Below the pieces are notes generated by a model. The model worked only from the letters and a program-made list of their open reading frames with translations. It was not told where the DNA came from and searched no databases. Shown here in pieces: positions 24,760 through 34,257 of a DNA stretch of 64,000 bases; positions within the stretch are counted from its first letter, which is position 1, and each line of letters starts with the position of its first letter. The stretch comes from Erwinia billingiae Eb661. GTDB lineage: Bacteria; Pseudomonadota; Gammaproteobacteria; Enterobacterales; Enterobacteriaceae. A program made the translations under genes and the position numbers. The stretch is from contig NC_014306.1 of assembly GCF_000196615.1 (NCBI RefSeq), forward strand, positions 1,984,001 through 2,048,000, written 5' to 3'.

Positions 24760-27700
24760 TTTTTTCCTTCCCATCCAAATTATCTTTTACAAAGTTTCCT
24801 GTTTTTTCACTGAGATAGCTACCACCAATCGCACCTGTTAAATCAGAAACAGTTTCTTCCGCAACTTTTGAAGTGACACCTTTTATGATAGTGCCGCCTA
24901 TACCTCCAGCGATAGTACCCGCTCCGGCACCTGCCATAGAGTTAGTCGGATCTTCCCCTTTAATCCCACTGCCTATAGCTGCACCGCCCATATTGATCCC
25001 AGCTGATACACCTATACCTTTTCCTGTTGTCGCGGCGGCTGTTACTCCTGCCATAATCATATCCACATAACTGAATGAGTCATTACCGCTAAGCTGAACC
25101 CCGGCATTCACACCTGTTCCTACCACCGCATTCAGCGCCATTCCTTCCCTGATGGTATTACCCAACACGCTGCTTCCAAATATCAGGGCAGAGTCACCAA
25201 TACTGGCGTTCGATTTATGGTAGCCCCAGGTATTCATTATCGACTGAGCTTTGCTCATCGCTTCAGAGTCTGGATTCCGTTTTATATAATTCTGGTCCGA
25301 TAGCAGGCCTTTTACCAGCTCCTGTGACACCGCCGTGCCATATGCCTGTTCCATTTCTGAGGCATATACCCGCAGATAACCGGCCAGCTCAGCCCGCTCT
25401 GTGCTGTTCATTTGTGCAGGGTCTTTAGTGAATTTGGAGACCAGCGCATCACTGCGTTTATCGGCATTTTCCAGCTGGATCAGTTCATTAGCGGCGGCTA
25501 AAGACCTGTCGCCCTGTTTGATTTTCTCCACAACTTTCTCTAGTTTTTCGGAAGAGGTTGCACCAAGTAGATTATTGGCCACGGTGGTCTGTCCGGCCTG
25601 TGCTGCAACAACAACATCTGCCGTGCCGTTGCCGGCTAACCCCCCGGCCAGACCTGCCGCCAGGGTGGCCAGTGCGCTCACCGTCTGCTTCTCGCTCTCA
25701 CTCAGTTCGCTGACCGGTTTCCCGTAGGCGTTCAGGGCAATCATTCCGGCCATTTCTGCCGTGGCCGCACCCGCTGCACCGACCAGGGGGTTGTTACCCT
25801 GCGCCGCTGCCAGAGCTGCATTGACCGCCGCATGGGCCAGCACCTTACCGCTGTCATCCAGTCCGCTGCTGCCGATAACCCCGGCGATATACGGCGCGGA
25901 ACCGCCCGCAATAGCCTTCGCAAGGTCTCCGCCCGCCAGCCCCTGTACCGCCGCTGTTGCCGCCTGGATAGCCTGCTGAACTTTACCGCCGGTGCCGAAC
26001 CCGCTTTCGCTAAACGCCTTATTATAGAAGTTCTGATACGCCTGGCCGCTGATGTCGTCCGCCGTTGGCGTTTTGCCTGGATTAGCTTTGCTCCAGTCCT
26101 CCTTCGCCGCCTGAAGCTGTTCCGGCGTCACATCCTTCATTTTATCAGTCGCCGCTTTTGTGGCTTCAATCTGTCCCTGCGTGCGGGCAATATCACCCAC
26201 CTGATTGCCAATCTGGCCAATCAGCTGCGCTTCCTTCAGACGGTTCTGCTCTTTCTCTTTATCGAAGATTTGTCCCAGGCCCGGATTGGCGTTCTCCACG
26301 TCGCGGCTCAGGTCGGCCACGTCCTGTTTCTGCGCGTGCTGGTCGCGAATAACAATCGTGCCATCCGATACCGCTGCTTTGGTGGTGCTGTCCGCGCTGC
26401 CCGAGTTGTTAATCCCGATCAGCAGGCCGTTGGCCATGTTCCCGGCAAACTGGTTGCCGATGCTGCCGCCGGTGCTGATGCCCACGCTCTGGTGCTGAAC
26501 CTTATATTCAGCCTCGTTTTTTATGTCGCTCCAGCCCAGCGTGCCGGTATCCAGCCTGTTAAGGGATGCATCCGCCGTCGAACCAATAACCGCGCCGTTC
26601 AGCTGCGTATGTTCACCCACCGTGATATCGAAGCCGCCTTTGCCCGCCAGCAGCCCGGTCTGCTCCTGCACCGACTGATAGTCGCTGTTCATCTTATCCT
26701 TGCTCATGTTGATGCTGGCCGAGCCGGTCATCGAGCCAAAGTTAAAGCTGGCACCCGCGCTGGTATTTTTCTGCTGTGCGTCGTAGGTCGCGCTGTCCTG
26801 TTCACTGGTCAGCGTCAGGTTGCGACCGACATCCGCTTTAATGGATTCGCCGCTCACCTGTGCGCCGGTGAGGGTGGTATCGCGTCCGCTGACCAGCGTC
26901 ACGCGATTACCGGCCGTAACCTGCGTTTCATTGTGGACAAGGCTGTCGCTGTTCTCGTGCCCGCTGCCTTTGTTGATGCTCGCAGAGACGTTGATGCCCC
27001 AGCCGCCAGAACCCGCACCGATGCCCACGCCCACCGAGCCGCCGCTGGACGAGTTGGTGCCGCGTGAGCGTTCAGTGTCCTGGCTGGAGGTCAGGTTGAT
27101 GTCGCGGCTGGCGTTCAGCAGCACGTCATTGCCCGCTTGCAGCTGGCTGCCCTGCACGTTGATGTCGCCACTGCTGGCGATGACGTTAAGGTTATTACCG
27201 GCGGTGAGGGTGCTGCCCTGATGCGTTTTCTGCGTCAGGTTAGTTTCAGACTTCGACTGCTGGCTGCCGTAGGAAAGGCTGATGCCAATGGCGTTGTCCT
27301 GACTTGCAGCGCCTGGCTGCGTTGCCTGCGCGGCCTGTACCCCAAACAATGCTGCCTGCACGCCTTTCAGCGCCTGCAGCCGTCCGCTGCTTTCCTCACG
27401 CGAATCTCTTGCGGTGGTGACCGCGGTATTCAGCGCGCTGCCCGCCACGCCTGAGAGTGCCAGCGTCAGACCACTCTGTTTGGTTTCATAGGTATCGCGC
27501 TGGCTCAGCCCCTGTTCGGCGGCGCTGACCGTGACATTTTTTCCGGTAAGCGTCAGATCTTTACCGGCGACGGCATCAGAGCCGTGAACCAGCAGATCGT
27601 TGCCCGCCTGCATTGTCAGGTTGCGCTGCACGCTGCCCACGGTACTGCCACGCACGCTGTTGGTGTGCGTTGTAGTGGTGGATTTTTGCGAGCTGCTGCC

Positions 27701-30700
27701 GTAACTCACACCAATGCCGCCGGTGCCGGACAGGCCCGATTTGGTCTCCTGAATCATGCGCGATTCGTCGCGCTGTTCAGCGGCGGTGGTCACGGTCAGA
27801 TTATTGCCCGCCGCCAGCCGCACATCCTGCGTGCCCACCACGTCGCTGCCTTTCACCAGCAGGTCGTGACCGGCCAGCATCTGTACGCTATCGCCAGACA
27901 GCGAGCTGCCGACCGCCGTGCGCGCATCGATGGTGGTGTGCGTCTCGCGGGTAGTTTTGGAGGCGATGCCGCTGGTGCCGCTGGCTTTGGTGTGCTCATC
28001 CATCTGCGTGCGGGATTCACCGCTGACGATGCTCAGATCGTTACCTGCGCTTAATGCCAGCTTACCGCCGGCATTGATGCTGGTCGCCGTGGCCAGCAGA
28101 TTATTGCCTGCGGCCAGATCCACGTTGCCTTTACCGACAATTTCCGTGCCCAGCTGCGTGGATGACGACTGATGGAGCCAGTTGTCGCTGTCAAAATTGA
28201 GATTGTCGCGGCTGCCGGTGGTGACGGCGTTCAGGTTCAGATCGCGTCCGGCGATAATCGCCGTATTGCCATTCTCGCTGCTGTTCACCACCTGCGCGGC
28301 AGTCAGATTGATGTCGCGTCCGGCCTGCAATGCCAGCGTGCCGTCGCCTTGGTCCACGTAAATACCGGCGATACGATCGAGGCTGGTGCGGGCAAAGTTA
28401 CCGTCGGCGCTTTCAGCGGTGCGTGTGCCCGTGACGACGTTTATATCACGCCCGGCCAACGCTGCCAGTGCAGAGCTGCCTTTCAGTACGCCGCCGAAAT
28501 TATTGATATCAGTACGTGCCTGCAGAGCGGTGCTGTCGCCCTGAATCAGCCCGCCAAGGTTATTAATATTTTCGGCCACCACCTGCGTATTGGCGCGCGC
28601 ATTGATGCGACCGCTATTGTTCAGATCGTCGCTCAGGTTCAGGCTGACGTTTTTCCCGGCCAGCAGCGCGCCGCTGCCGTCTAGGTCGCCCGACTGCACT
28701 TTGGCAAACAACTGCGGCACCAGTACCTTTTGCTGGCTGCCGTCGGGCAGGGTGACGCTCTGCGTCACCAGCCACACCATGTCGCCGGTGATCAGGCTCA
28801 TCTGCTCAGCCGTTAACGCCATGCCCGGCACCAGATTCAGCTGTTTACCGTAGGCGATGCCCGCATCCATCAGCGCTTTGTACTGCGTCTGATCGCTGTC
28901 ATAACCGTCCAGATAGCGCTGACCGGTCAATGAAATCACCTGCTGGCGGATAAGATTCTGCTCGTAATACGCATCGCCCAGCCGCTTGTGCACGTTGTCA
29001 GGATTGGTGACGAACGCCTGCAACATGTAATCCGAGCCGAGCCATTTTTGCGCATTGGTAAAACGGGGATCGGTTTCGACCAGGTAATCACTGCCAGCCG
29101 GATGGGTTTTATACAGGCTGTTATCCGGCAGGCGGGTGTTAGGACCTTGAGTGCGGATCACGCTGCCCGCCGCATCGCCTTTCGCGGCGGTATTCACCGG
29201 CACTTCAAAGGTTTTACCCGGCGGCAGCAATATCGCGTTGCCGGGATTAAATGCCGCGCCTGCGCTGAGGTCGCCCAGCGAAATATCACCCACGCTACCG
29301 CCCGTCCGGTTGTCAATCACCAGACCGCTGCCGCTAATTTGTTGATGCTCCTCTAAGGTGCTGGGTTTTAAGGTAATGCTCTGGATAACGGTGGGCGGGA
29401 TGTAATCCGCCGTGCTCTTGCCCTGACTGTCGCCGCCTTTATTATGGATGCGCCAGTAATGGAACGCCTTGCCAACGTCACTGATGTGCCGCTCACCGGC
29501 CACCTCCACGTTGTCGAGCGTGGCCGCGTTAATCACCAGATTATTACCGGCGATGATCTGGCTCTTGTCGTTCAGTACGTTGCCCGCGTTAATCGTCAGA
29601 TTTCCGCCCGCAATGATGCGCGCCGGATCGCTGGTTTTGATGCGCGTTTCTTCAACGGTGCGTTCATATTCGTAACGATACCAGTTGTCGTTTTTGTCAT
29701 TTTGTCGCCCCGGATAATCGGGCGTGAGCACAAAATCGACCTCATCATGCGCGAAACTGACCTCATCGCGACCATAGCGATTGGCATTGCCCGAGACCTG
29801 ATACTCCTCAATATCTTCACGCGACACTTCGACGATCTCGGTTTCAAAATTGTCGTTAATGTTGTTCAGGCTGCCGACGTTAAGCAGCATGTCGCCCGCA
29901 GATTCGAGGGTTGCGCTGTGGTTGTTAACGGTTCCGGCCTGTCCGGTAGCGTGGCCATTGGCATCAATCGCGGCACCCACGCTCATCACGCCTTCGCTGT
30001 AAATCAGCGCGTGATCGCGATTGTTCAGCGTGCCGACGCCAAGATCTAAACGCTGACGGGCCGCGATGGTTGCTGCAGTACCATTCTCAGCGAGATTATT
30101 GAGCGTGCCTGCCTGGATGCTGAGAAAATCGCCATAGATGCGTCCGGTGCCGATATTACTGACGGTTCGGCCGTTCAGCCGCGTGGAATAACCATCAATC
30201 AGGCCGTAGTTGGTCAGGGTGTTGCTGACATCAAGAAGTGTGCTGTCGCCGCTGAGTTCAGCATCCTGCAGGTTAGTCAGATTGATGGCGGTGACGTGCA
30301 GCGTTTCACCGGCCTGAATCAGCTTTTCATTGCGGATATCACCGTGACTTGTGAACGTCAGATTGCCGTTGGCCTGCACATTACCCTGATTGGTGAAGCT
30401 GTTCACCAGCGTCACCGCCATATTACCCGCGGCCTGCAATGCGCCGCGCAGGTTGGTCAGCGTGCTGGCAACCAGAGTAAAATCGCCTTTGCTGGCGAGC
30501 ATGCCGTCGGTGTTATCGAGTGCGGCGGTGTTCAACGCCAGATTGCTGCCGGAAATCACCTGGCCTTCATGGTTATTGACTTCGCCACTGCGCAGCGTGA
30601 AATCGTCCTGGGCGCTAATCAGACCGCTGGCGTTGTTGAAACGACTGCCTTGCGTATTCCAGTCAAGAATCCCGCCAGCCTGAACGGTGCCATGCTGATT

Positions 30701-33700
30701 ATTCACTGACTGAGTTTGTGCGGTGATGCCGCCGAGCCCGGTGATTTGCCCGAACGGGTTCAGCACCTGCCCGGACGCAAGGCTGATGGCACCGGAGGCC
30801 AGTAGCGCGCCGTGCTGATTATCCAGCTCGCCGGTCGCCAGATGCATATTGCCCTGGCTGATTATCCCGCCGGTTGCGCCGCTATTGGTGTTGCTCAGCC
30901 GCTGGCCGTGCGTGTCGATACGCAGCGCAGCGCCGCTCTGCATCCGACCGCCGTTGTCGTTTTGCAGTTGTTGCGTGCTGAGCGATAAATCGCCGATCGC
31001 GCCGATTTGTCCCAGACGGTTATCGAGATTCGCAGTGGCAAGCGTTGCCGTGCCGCTGCTCATTACCAGCCCGTTGCTGTTCAGCAGCTCGCCGCTCTGC
31101 AGCGCCAGCGACTGACCGGCCACCAGATTGCCCTGCTGATTATCAATGCCAGCCGCCGTAATGCTGAGCGCGTTCTGCGCTGCCAGCAGGCCGTGATGGT
31201 TAGTGATATCGCCGTTAAACAGGCTTAAATCCTGGGCATTGATCACGCCGTTGCGGTTATCCAGCAGGCCGGAACGAAGCGTCAGTGAACCCAGCGCGAT
31301 GATGCCGCCGTCAGTGCCGCTGTCGCGGTTAATGAAGGCATCGCCCTGGGTATCAATGCGCGCATCGCCAAGGCTTTGCAGCAGTCCGGTGGTGTTATCA
31401 AATGTACCGCTGGTGATGCTGAGCTGTTCAGCGGCGGCAATCGTGCCACGCTGATTGTGCACCGCGCCGCTGCCGAGCTGCAACGTAGTGGTGGTGGCGG
31501 TAAGCAGGCCGTCACTGTTGTTCAGACCGTTGCTGGTGACTGAGAGTGTCTGACCGGCATTAATTTTTCCGCTGCTGTTATTCAGCACCTGGCTGGCCAG
31601 TTGCGTGTTGCCCGCCACGGCGCTGATGGCTCCCGCTGTGTTATCAAGCGTTCCGGCGTTGACGGTCAGGTTCTGACTGGCCGCCAGCGTGCCGTTGTGG
31701 TTATCCAGTTTTTGTGCAATGCGGGTATTCAGCGAACCGGTACCGGCGGCAATAACCTGGCCGTTATGATTGTTCAATGAACCCGCGTTCAGGTTCACAT
31801 CACCGTTACCGGCGAGTTTGCCGTCGCTGTTGTCCAGCGCCGACGTCACGTTGATATTCATTGCGCCATTGCCGCTCTGCACCATCTCACCCTGACGGTG
31901 CGAAAGGGTGCTGGCATCTATACGGATTTGCGCAGCGGCGGTGGTTGCGCCGTCAAAATTGAGCGCATCACCACGCAGCGCTAATCCACCGTTGCTGATC
32001 AGGCTGCCCTGACTGCCGTTCAGCGTGGAGGCCTGGATGTTCAGTTGTCCATCACCGGCGTGCTGAATTTTGCCGAATCCGTTATCCAGCACGTCGGTGT
32101 TCAGCGTCATGTTGTAGCCGTTGCTGGCAAGGGTGCCGCTATGGTTGTCGATGCCTGCGGCGTGCGACAGCAGCAGGTCGGCGTCACCCAGTTGGCTAAT
32201 AATTCCCTGGCGATTGGATAGCGCGGGAGCAGTGAGGTTAAGCCTGTCCGCCTGAATTTTGCCGCCGTCATTATTAATGCGCGTATTGCTGCTGGCGCGA
32301 AGGTTGTTTTTTGCTTCAAGCGTGGCGCTGCGCGTGGTGACATCGCCGCGACTGGCATTCAGGTTGATATCGCTGGCATAGGTCTGGCTGCCGCTGAGAT
32401 CGACCGCGCTGCCTTGAGCGCTGAGATTACCCGCCGCGAGGTTACGCCCATTGCTGGTGAGCTGCCCGCGCGTGGTCAGACTCAAATCGCCTTGTGTACC
32501 GAGTGCGCCGTCGGCCTTCATCCCTGCGGCCAGCACGCCGCTGCTGGCATTAATGAGTGAACCGGCCTGAATGCGGTTATTGCCTGCGGACGCCAGTACG
32601 CCCTGATTACTGACCTCGGAAACGGCCTGAATCTGGCTGTCACGCTGCGCGTAAACCGTGCCGCTGTTGCGAATATCGGCGTTACTGGTCAGCGCAATAT
32701 CCTGTGCGCCGTTAATGCTGCCGCTGTTTTCAATGCGACCGTCGCTGCTGAGGGTAAAGTTGCCCGCCGTGGCGCCCAGCGAACCGGCGTTGCGCACGCC
32801 AACACCCTGTTCAGTGCCAATCAGACGGATTTTACTGGCGTACATGCCGCCCAGCGCCGCCACGTCCAGCGCTATCCGCGGGCGACTTGACGCAGCGGTC
32901 TGGCCAGCCGTCAGCATTTCATGCGCCGCATCGACCTGATTGAGACCGGTCGTTACCTTTAGATCGTTGGCCCAGACGCCCGCGTTCACCTTCACGGTGC
33001 GGGCAATGATGTCGGTGTAATCCTGGCCGCGTGAATCCAGACCTTTGCCGTTAATGGCGACTTCGCCGCCGCTGACCTGATAGCCGGTCAGGTTGCCGTT
33101 GCTCAGCTGCGTCTGGCCGGTGGTCAAGGTGGCGCGGTTGGCGTTGATAAAGCCGCAGCCATCGCAGGTGATACCGGACGGGTTGGCAATCACCACCTGC
33201 GCTTTTCTGCCGGCGACTTCCACGTAGCCGTTGAGCTGGCTGGGGTTGCGTGAATTCACCTCGTTGAGGATCACGCTGGCTTCACCGCGCGCCAGCCACG
33301 GGTTACCGGTGACCATGCCGCCAAGCTGGGTAGGGGTGTTGCCGTGAGAGTTGTTGAGGATGACACCTTTCTGATCGACATCGAACTGGCTGTAGTTATT
33401 GCGTGATACGCCGCCCGCGCCTGGCGTCTGGATGTTGACCTGCGGCGTGCCGTTGGCCGTAGCGATAACGGTGGGTTGCTGGTTACCCGGAGCCTGGCCG
33501 TTGGCCACGATCTGCGCCTGAGCGGGCAGCACGGTGACGCAGCCCAGAGCGCTCAGCAGGGCGAAGCGCATCGCGGAGAGCGTACAAGTCTGGCTGGCTT
33601 TCTGTTGTATCCGACGCGCGCGCGCCTGTTTGCCTTGCCCGCTGCGGGCGATATCGGCCACAACCATCAGCATGCCGCGCGCTTTGTTGAAAATGATGCG

Positions 33701-33718
33701 ATAGAGAAGTTTGTTCAT
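24743..33718 (-). CDS. cdiA: CdiA contact-dependent inhibition filament/toxin
   Basis: 2991 residues. An extended signal peptide (MNKLLYRIIFNKARGMLMVV, cleavage after LPAQAQ) is followed by a two-partner-secretion domain with NPSGITCDGCGFINANRATL. A long FHA-1 beta-helix (about 300-1350) leads to a charged central receptor-binding type region (about 1380-1700, with FETEIVEVSREDIEEYQ). FHA-2 hemagglutinin repeats follow (about 1750-2450), then pretoxin and a Gly-rich C-terminal toxin (about 2720-2991). The toxin boundary reads VANN, not VENN. The toxin resembles those of modules 2-4 and, with a membrane immunity protein, probably attacks the target inner membrane. The gene is intact and follows its transporter. 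Confidence 0.93.
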   Translation of the reverse strand: MNKLLYRIIFNKARGMLMVVADIARSGQGKQARARRIQQKASQTCTLSAMRFALLSALGCVTVLPAQAQIVANGQAPGNQQPTVIATANGTPQVNIQTPGAGGVSRNNYSQFDVDQKGVILNNSHGNTPTQLGGMVTGNPWLARGEASVILNEVNSRNPSQLNGYVEVAGRKAQVVIANPSGITCDGCGFINANRATLTTGQTQLSNGNLTGYQVSGGEVAINGKGLDSRGQDYTDIIARTVKVNAGVWANDLKVTTGLNQVDAAHEMLTAGQTAASSRPRIALDVAALGGMYASKIRLIGTEQGVGVRNAGSLGATAGNFTLSSDGRIENSGSINGAQDIALTSNADIRNSGTVYAQRDSQIQAVSEVSNQGVLASAGNNRIQAGSLINASSGVLAAGMKADGALGTQGDLSLTTRGQLTSNGRNLAAGNLSAQGSAVDLSGSQTYASDINLNASRGDVTTRSATLEAKNNLRASSNTRINNDGGKIQADRLNLTAPALSNRQGIISQLGDADLLLSHAAGIDNHSGTLASNGYNMTLNTDVLDNGFGKIQHAGDGQLNIQASTLNGSQGSLISNGGLALRGDALNFDGATTAAAQIRIDASTLSHRQGEMVQSGNGAMNINVTSALDNSDGKLAGNGDVNLNAGSLNNHNGQVIAAGTGSLNTRIAQKLDNHNGTLAASQNLTVNAGTLDNTAGAISAVAGNTQLASQVLNNSSGKINAGQTLSVTSNGLNNSDGLLTATTTTLQLGSGAVHNQRGTIAAAEQLSITSGTFDNTTGLLQSLGDARIDTQGDAFINRDSGTDGGIIALGSLTLRSGLLDNRNGVINAQDLSLFNGDITNHHGLLAAQNALSITAAGIDNQQGNLVAGQSLALQSGELLNSNGLVMSSGTATLATANLDNRLGQIGAIGDLSLSTQQLQNDNGGRMQSGAALRIDTHGQRLSNTNSGATGGIISQGNMHLATGELDNQHGALLASGAISLASGQVLNPFGQITGLGGITAQTQSVNNQHGTVQAGGILDWNTQGSRFNNASGLISAQDDFTLRSGEVNNHEGQVISGSNLALNTAALDNTDGMLASKGDFTLVASTLTNLRGALQAAGNMAVTLVNSFTNQGNVQANGNLTFTSHGDIRNEKLIQAGETLHVTAINLTNLQDAELSGDSTLLDVSNTLTNYGLIDGYSTRLNGRTVSNIGTGRIYGDFLSIQAGTLNNLAENGTAATIAARQRLDLGVGTLNNRDHALIYSEGVMSVGAAIDANGHATGQAGTVNNHSATLESAGDMLLNVGSLNNINDNFETEIVEVSREDIEEYQVSGNANRYGRDEVSFAHDEVDFVLTPDYPGRQNDKNDNWYRYEYERTVEETRIKTSDPARIIAGGNLTINAGNVLNDKSQIIAGNNLVINAATLDNVEVAGERHISDVGKAFHYWRIHNKGGDSQGKSTADYIPPTVIQSITLKPSTLEEHQQISGSGLVIDNRTGGSVGDISLGDLSAGAAFNPGNAILLPPGKTFEVPVNTAAKGDAAGSVIRTQGPNTRLPDNSLYKTHPAGSDYLVETDPRFTNAQKWLGSDYMLQAFVTNPDNVHKRLGDAYYEQNLIRQQVISLTGQRYLDGYDSDQTQYKALMDAGIAYGKQLNLVPGMALTAEQMSLITGDMVWLVTQSVTLPDGSQQKVLVPQLFAKVQSGDLDGSGALLAGKNVSLNLSDDLNNSGRINARANTQVVAENINNLGGLIQGDSTALQARTDINNFGGVLKGSSALAALAGRDINVVTGTRTAESADGNFARTSLDRIAGIYVDQGDGTLALQAGRDINLTAAQVVNSSENGNTAIIAGRDLNLNAVTTGSRDNLNFDSDNWLHQSSSTQLGTEIVGKGNVDLAAGNNLLATATSINAGGKLALSAGNDLSIVSGESRTQMDEHTKASGTSGIASKTTRETHTTIDARTAVGSSLSGDSVQMLAGHDLLVKGSDVVGTQDVRLAAGNNLTVTTAAEQRDESRMIQETKSGLSGTGGIGVSYGSSSQKSTTTTHTNSVRGSTVGSVQRNLTMQAGNDLLVHGSDAVAGKDLTLTGKNVTVSAAEQGLSQRDTYETKQSGLTLALSGVAGSALNTAVTTARDSREESSGRLQALKGVQAALFGVQAAQATQPGAASQDNAIGISLSYGSQQSKSETNLTQKTHQGSTLTAGNNLNVIASSGDINVQGSQLQAGNDVLLNASRDINLTSSQDTERSRGTNSSSGGSVGVGIGAGSGGWGINVSASINKGSGHENSDSLVHNETQVTAGNRVTLVSGRDTTLTGAQVSGESIKADVGRNLTLTSEQDSATYDAQQKNTSAGASFNFGSMTGSASINMSKDKMNSDYQSVQEQTGLLAGKGGFDITVGEHTQLNGAVIGSTADASLNRLDTGTLGWSDIKNEAEYKVQHQSVGISTGGSIGNQFAGNMANGLLIGINNSGSADSTTKAAVSDGTIVIRDQHAQKQDVADLSRDVENANPGLGQIFDKEKEQNRLKEAQLIGQIGNQVGDIARTQGQIEATKAATDKMKDVTPEQLQAAKEDWSKANPGKTPTADDISGQAYQNFYNKAFSESGFGTGGKVQQAIQAATAAVQGLAGGDLAKAIAGGSAPYIAGVIGSSGLDDSGKVLAHAAVNAALAAAQGNNPLVGAAGAATAEMAGMIALNAYGKPVSELSESEKQTVSALATLAAGLAGGLAGNGTADVVVAAQAGQTTVANNLLGATSSEKLEKVVEKIKQGDRSLAAANELIQLENADKRSDALVSKFTKDPAQMNSTERAELAGYLRVYASEMEQAYGTAVSQELVKGLLSDQNYIKRNPDSEAMSKAQSIMNTWGYHKSNASIGDSALIFGSSVLGNTIREGMALNAVVGTGVNAGVQLSGNDSFSYVDMIMAGVTAAATTGKGIGVSAGINMGGAAIGSGIKGEDPTNSMAGAGAGTIAGGIGGTIIKGVTSKVAEETVSDLTGAIGGSYLSEKTGNFVKDNLDGKEKNDNKK
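26153..27136. repeat. ~1-kb direct repeat, copy in cdiA
   Basis: Partner of 23400-24381. It encodes the DTERSRGTNSSSGGSVGVGI to GDIARTQGQIEATKA portion of CdiA. Only scattered base differences are visible between the copies. Confidence 0.85.
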
Positions 33719-33727
33719 CTGATGTCC

Positions 33728-34257
33728 TTATCCGATTTCTGGAAGCGCCACGCTGAGTGGATTTGCCTGCTGCCATTGCCTGGCGGCGGCATGTTTAATG
33801 CTCTTTCCATGAAAAAAACGCACCCGCCGACCGCGTTGCTCGCCCTGATGATCTAATGCCCGGCAGCACTGCTCTGGCAGAATCACCTCGCGGGTGAGCT
33901 TCTGCAGCGCGCGCACCTCACCAAATGGGGCAATGAAATCGGTGATCCACAGGCGATTGCCGCTGGTCCAGTCTTGTTCTTTCATCATCACTGAAGCGTT
34001 CGTGAGATAGCGCCGTTCAGCGTCTTCATCCATCCGCGCCCAGCCGAGGAAGAACACCGGTTTACCGTTTTTCACCGCGATGGCGTACTGCTGCTGTTTA
34101 ATCAGTGGTAGCAGCAACGTTGGCAGGGTATGGAGCGGCGCATCGCGATGGCGTTCTGAGTGCATCCACAGCCAGACCGCCATGCCCAGCACTTCGGCTC
34201 GCGGGTGTCATCAGGCGTGACCCACGGCGCAATCAACCTGTAGCCATTGATTTCCAT
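33728..34257 (-). pseudogene. HlyC-type toxin-activating acyltransferase, frameshifted
   Basis: The start ATG (34257) overlaps the cdiB stop (TGATG) and opens with [17 protein letters not shown], which fits an acyltransferase N-terminus. That frame does not continue into the family body. The body is in the next frame from about 34212 (RAEVLGMAVWLWMHSERHRD, FFLGWARMDEDAERRYL, GNRLWITDFIAPFGEV, VRFFHGKSI) and ends at 33728. It includes the catalytic-type His in WMHS and matches HlyC-family lysine acyltransferases sometimes encoded between cdiB and cdiA. A one-base indel near 34196-34212 breaks it. A GTG within the second frame could still give a 154-residue protein. Confidence 0.75.

Noticed and set aside
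23077..27067. Two similar plus-strand open frames of about 411 codons (23077-24312 and 25832-27067)
   Set aside because: They are antisense shadows of the duplicated cdiA segment; their similarity only reflects the DNA duplication.
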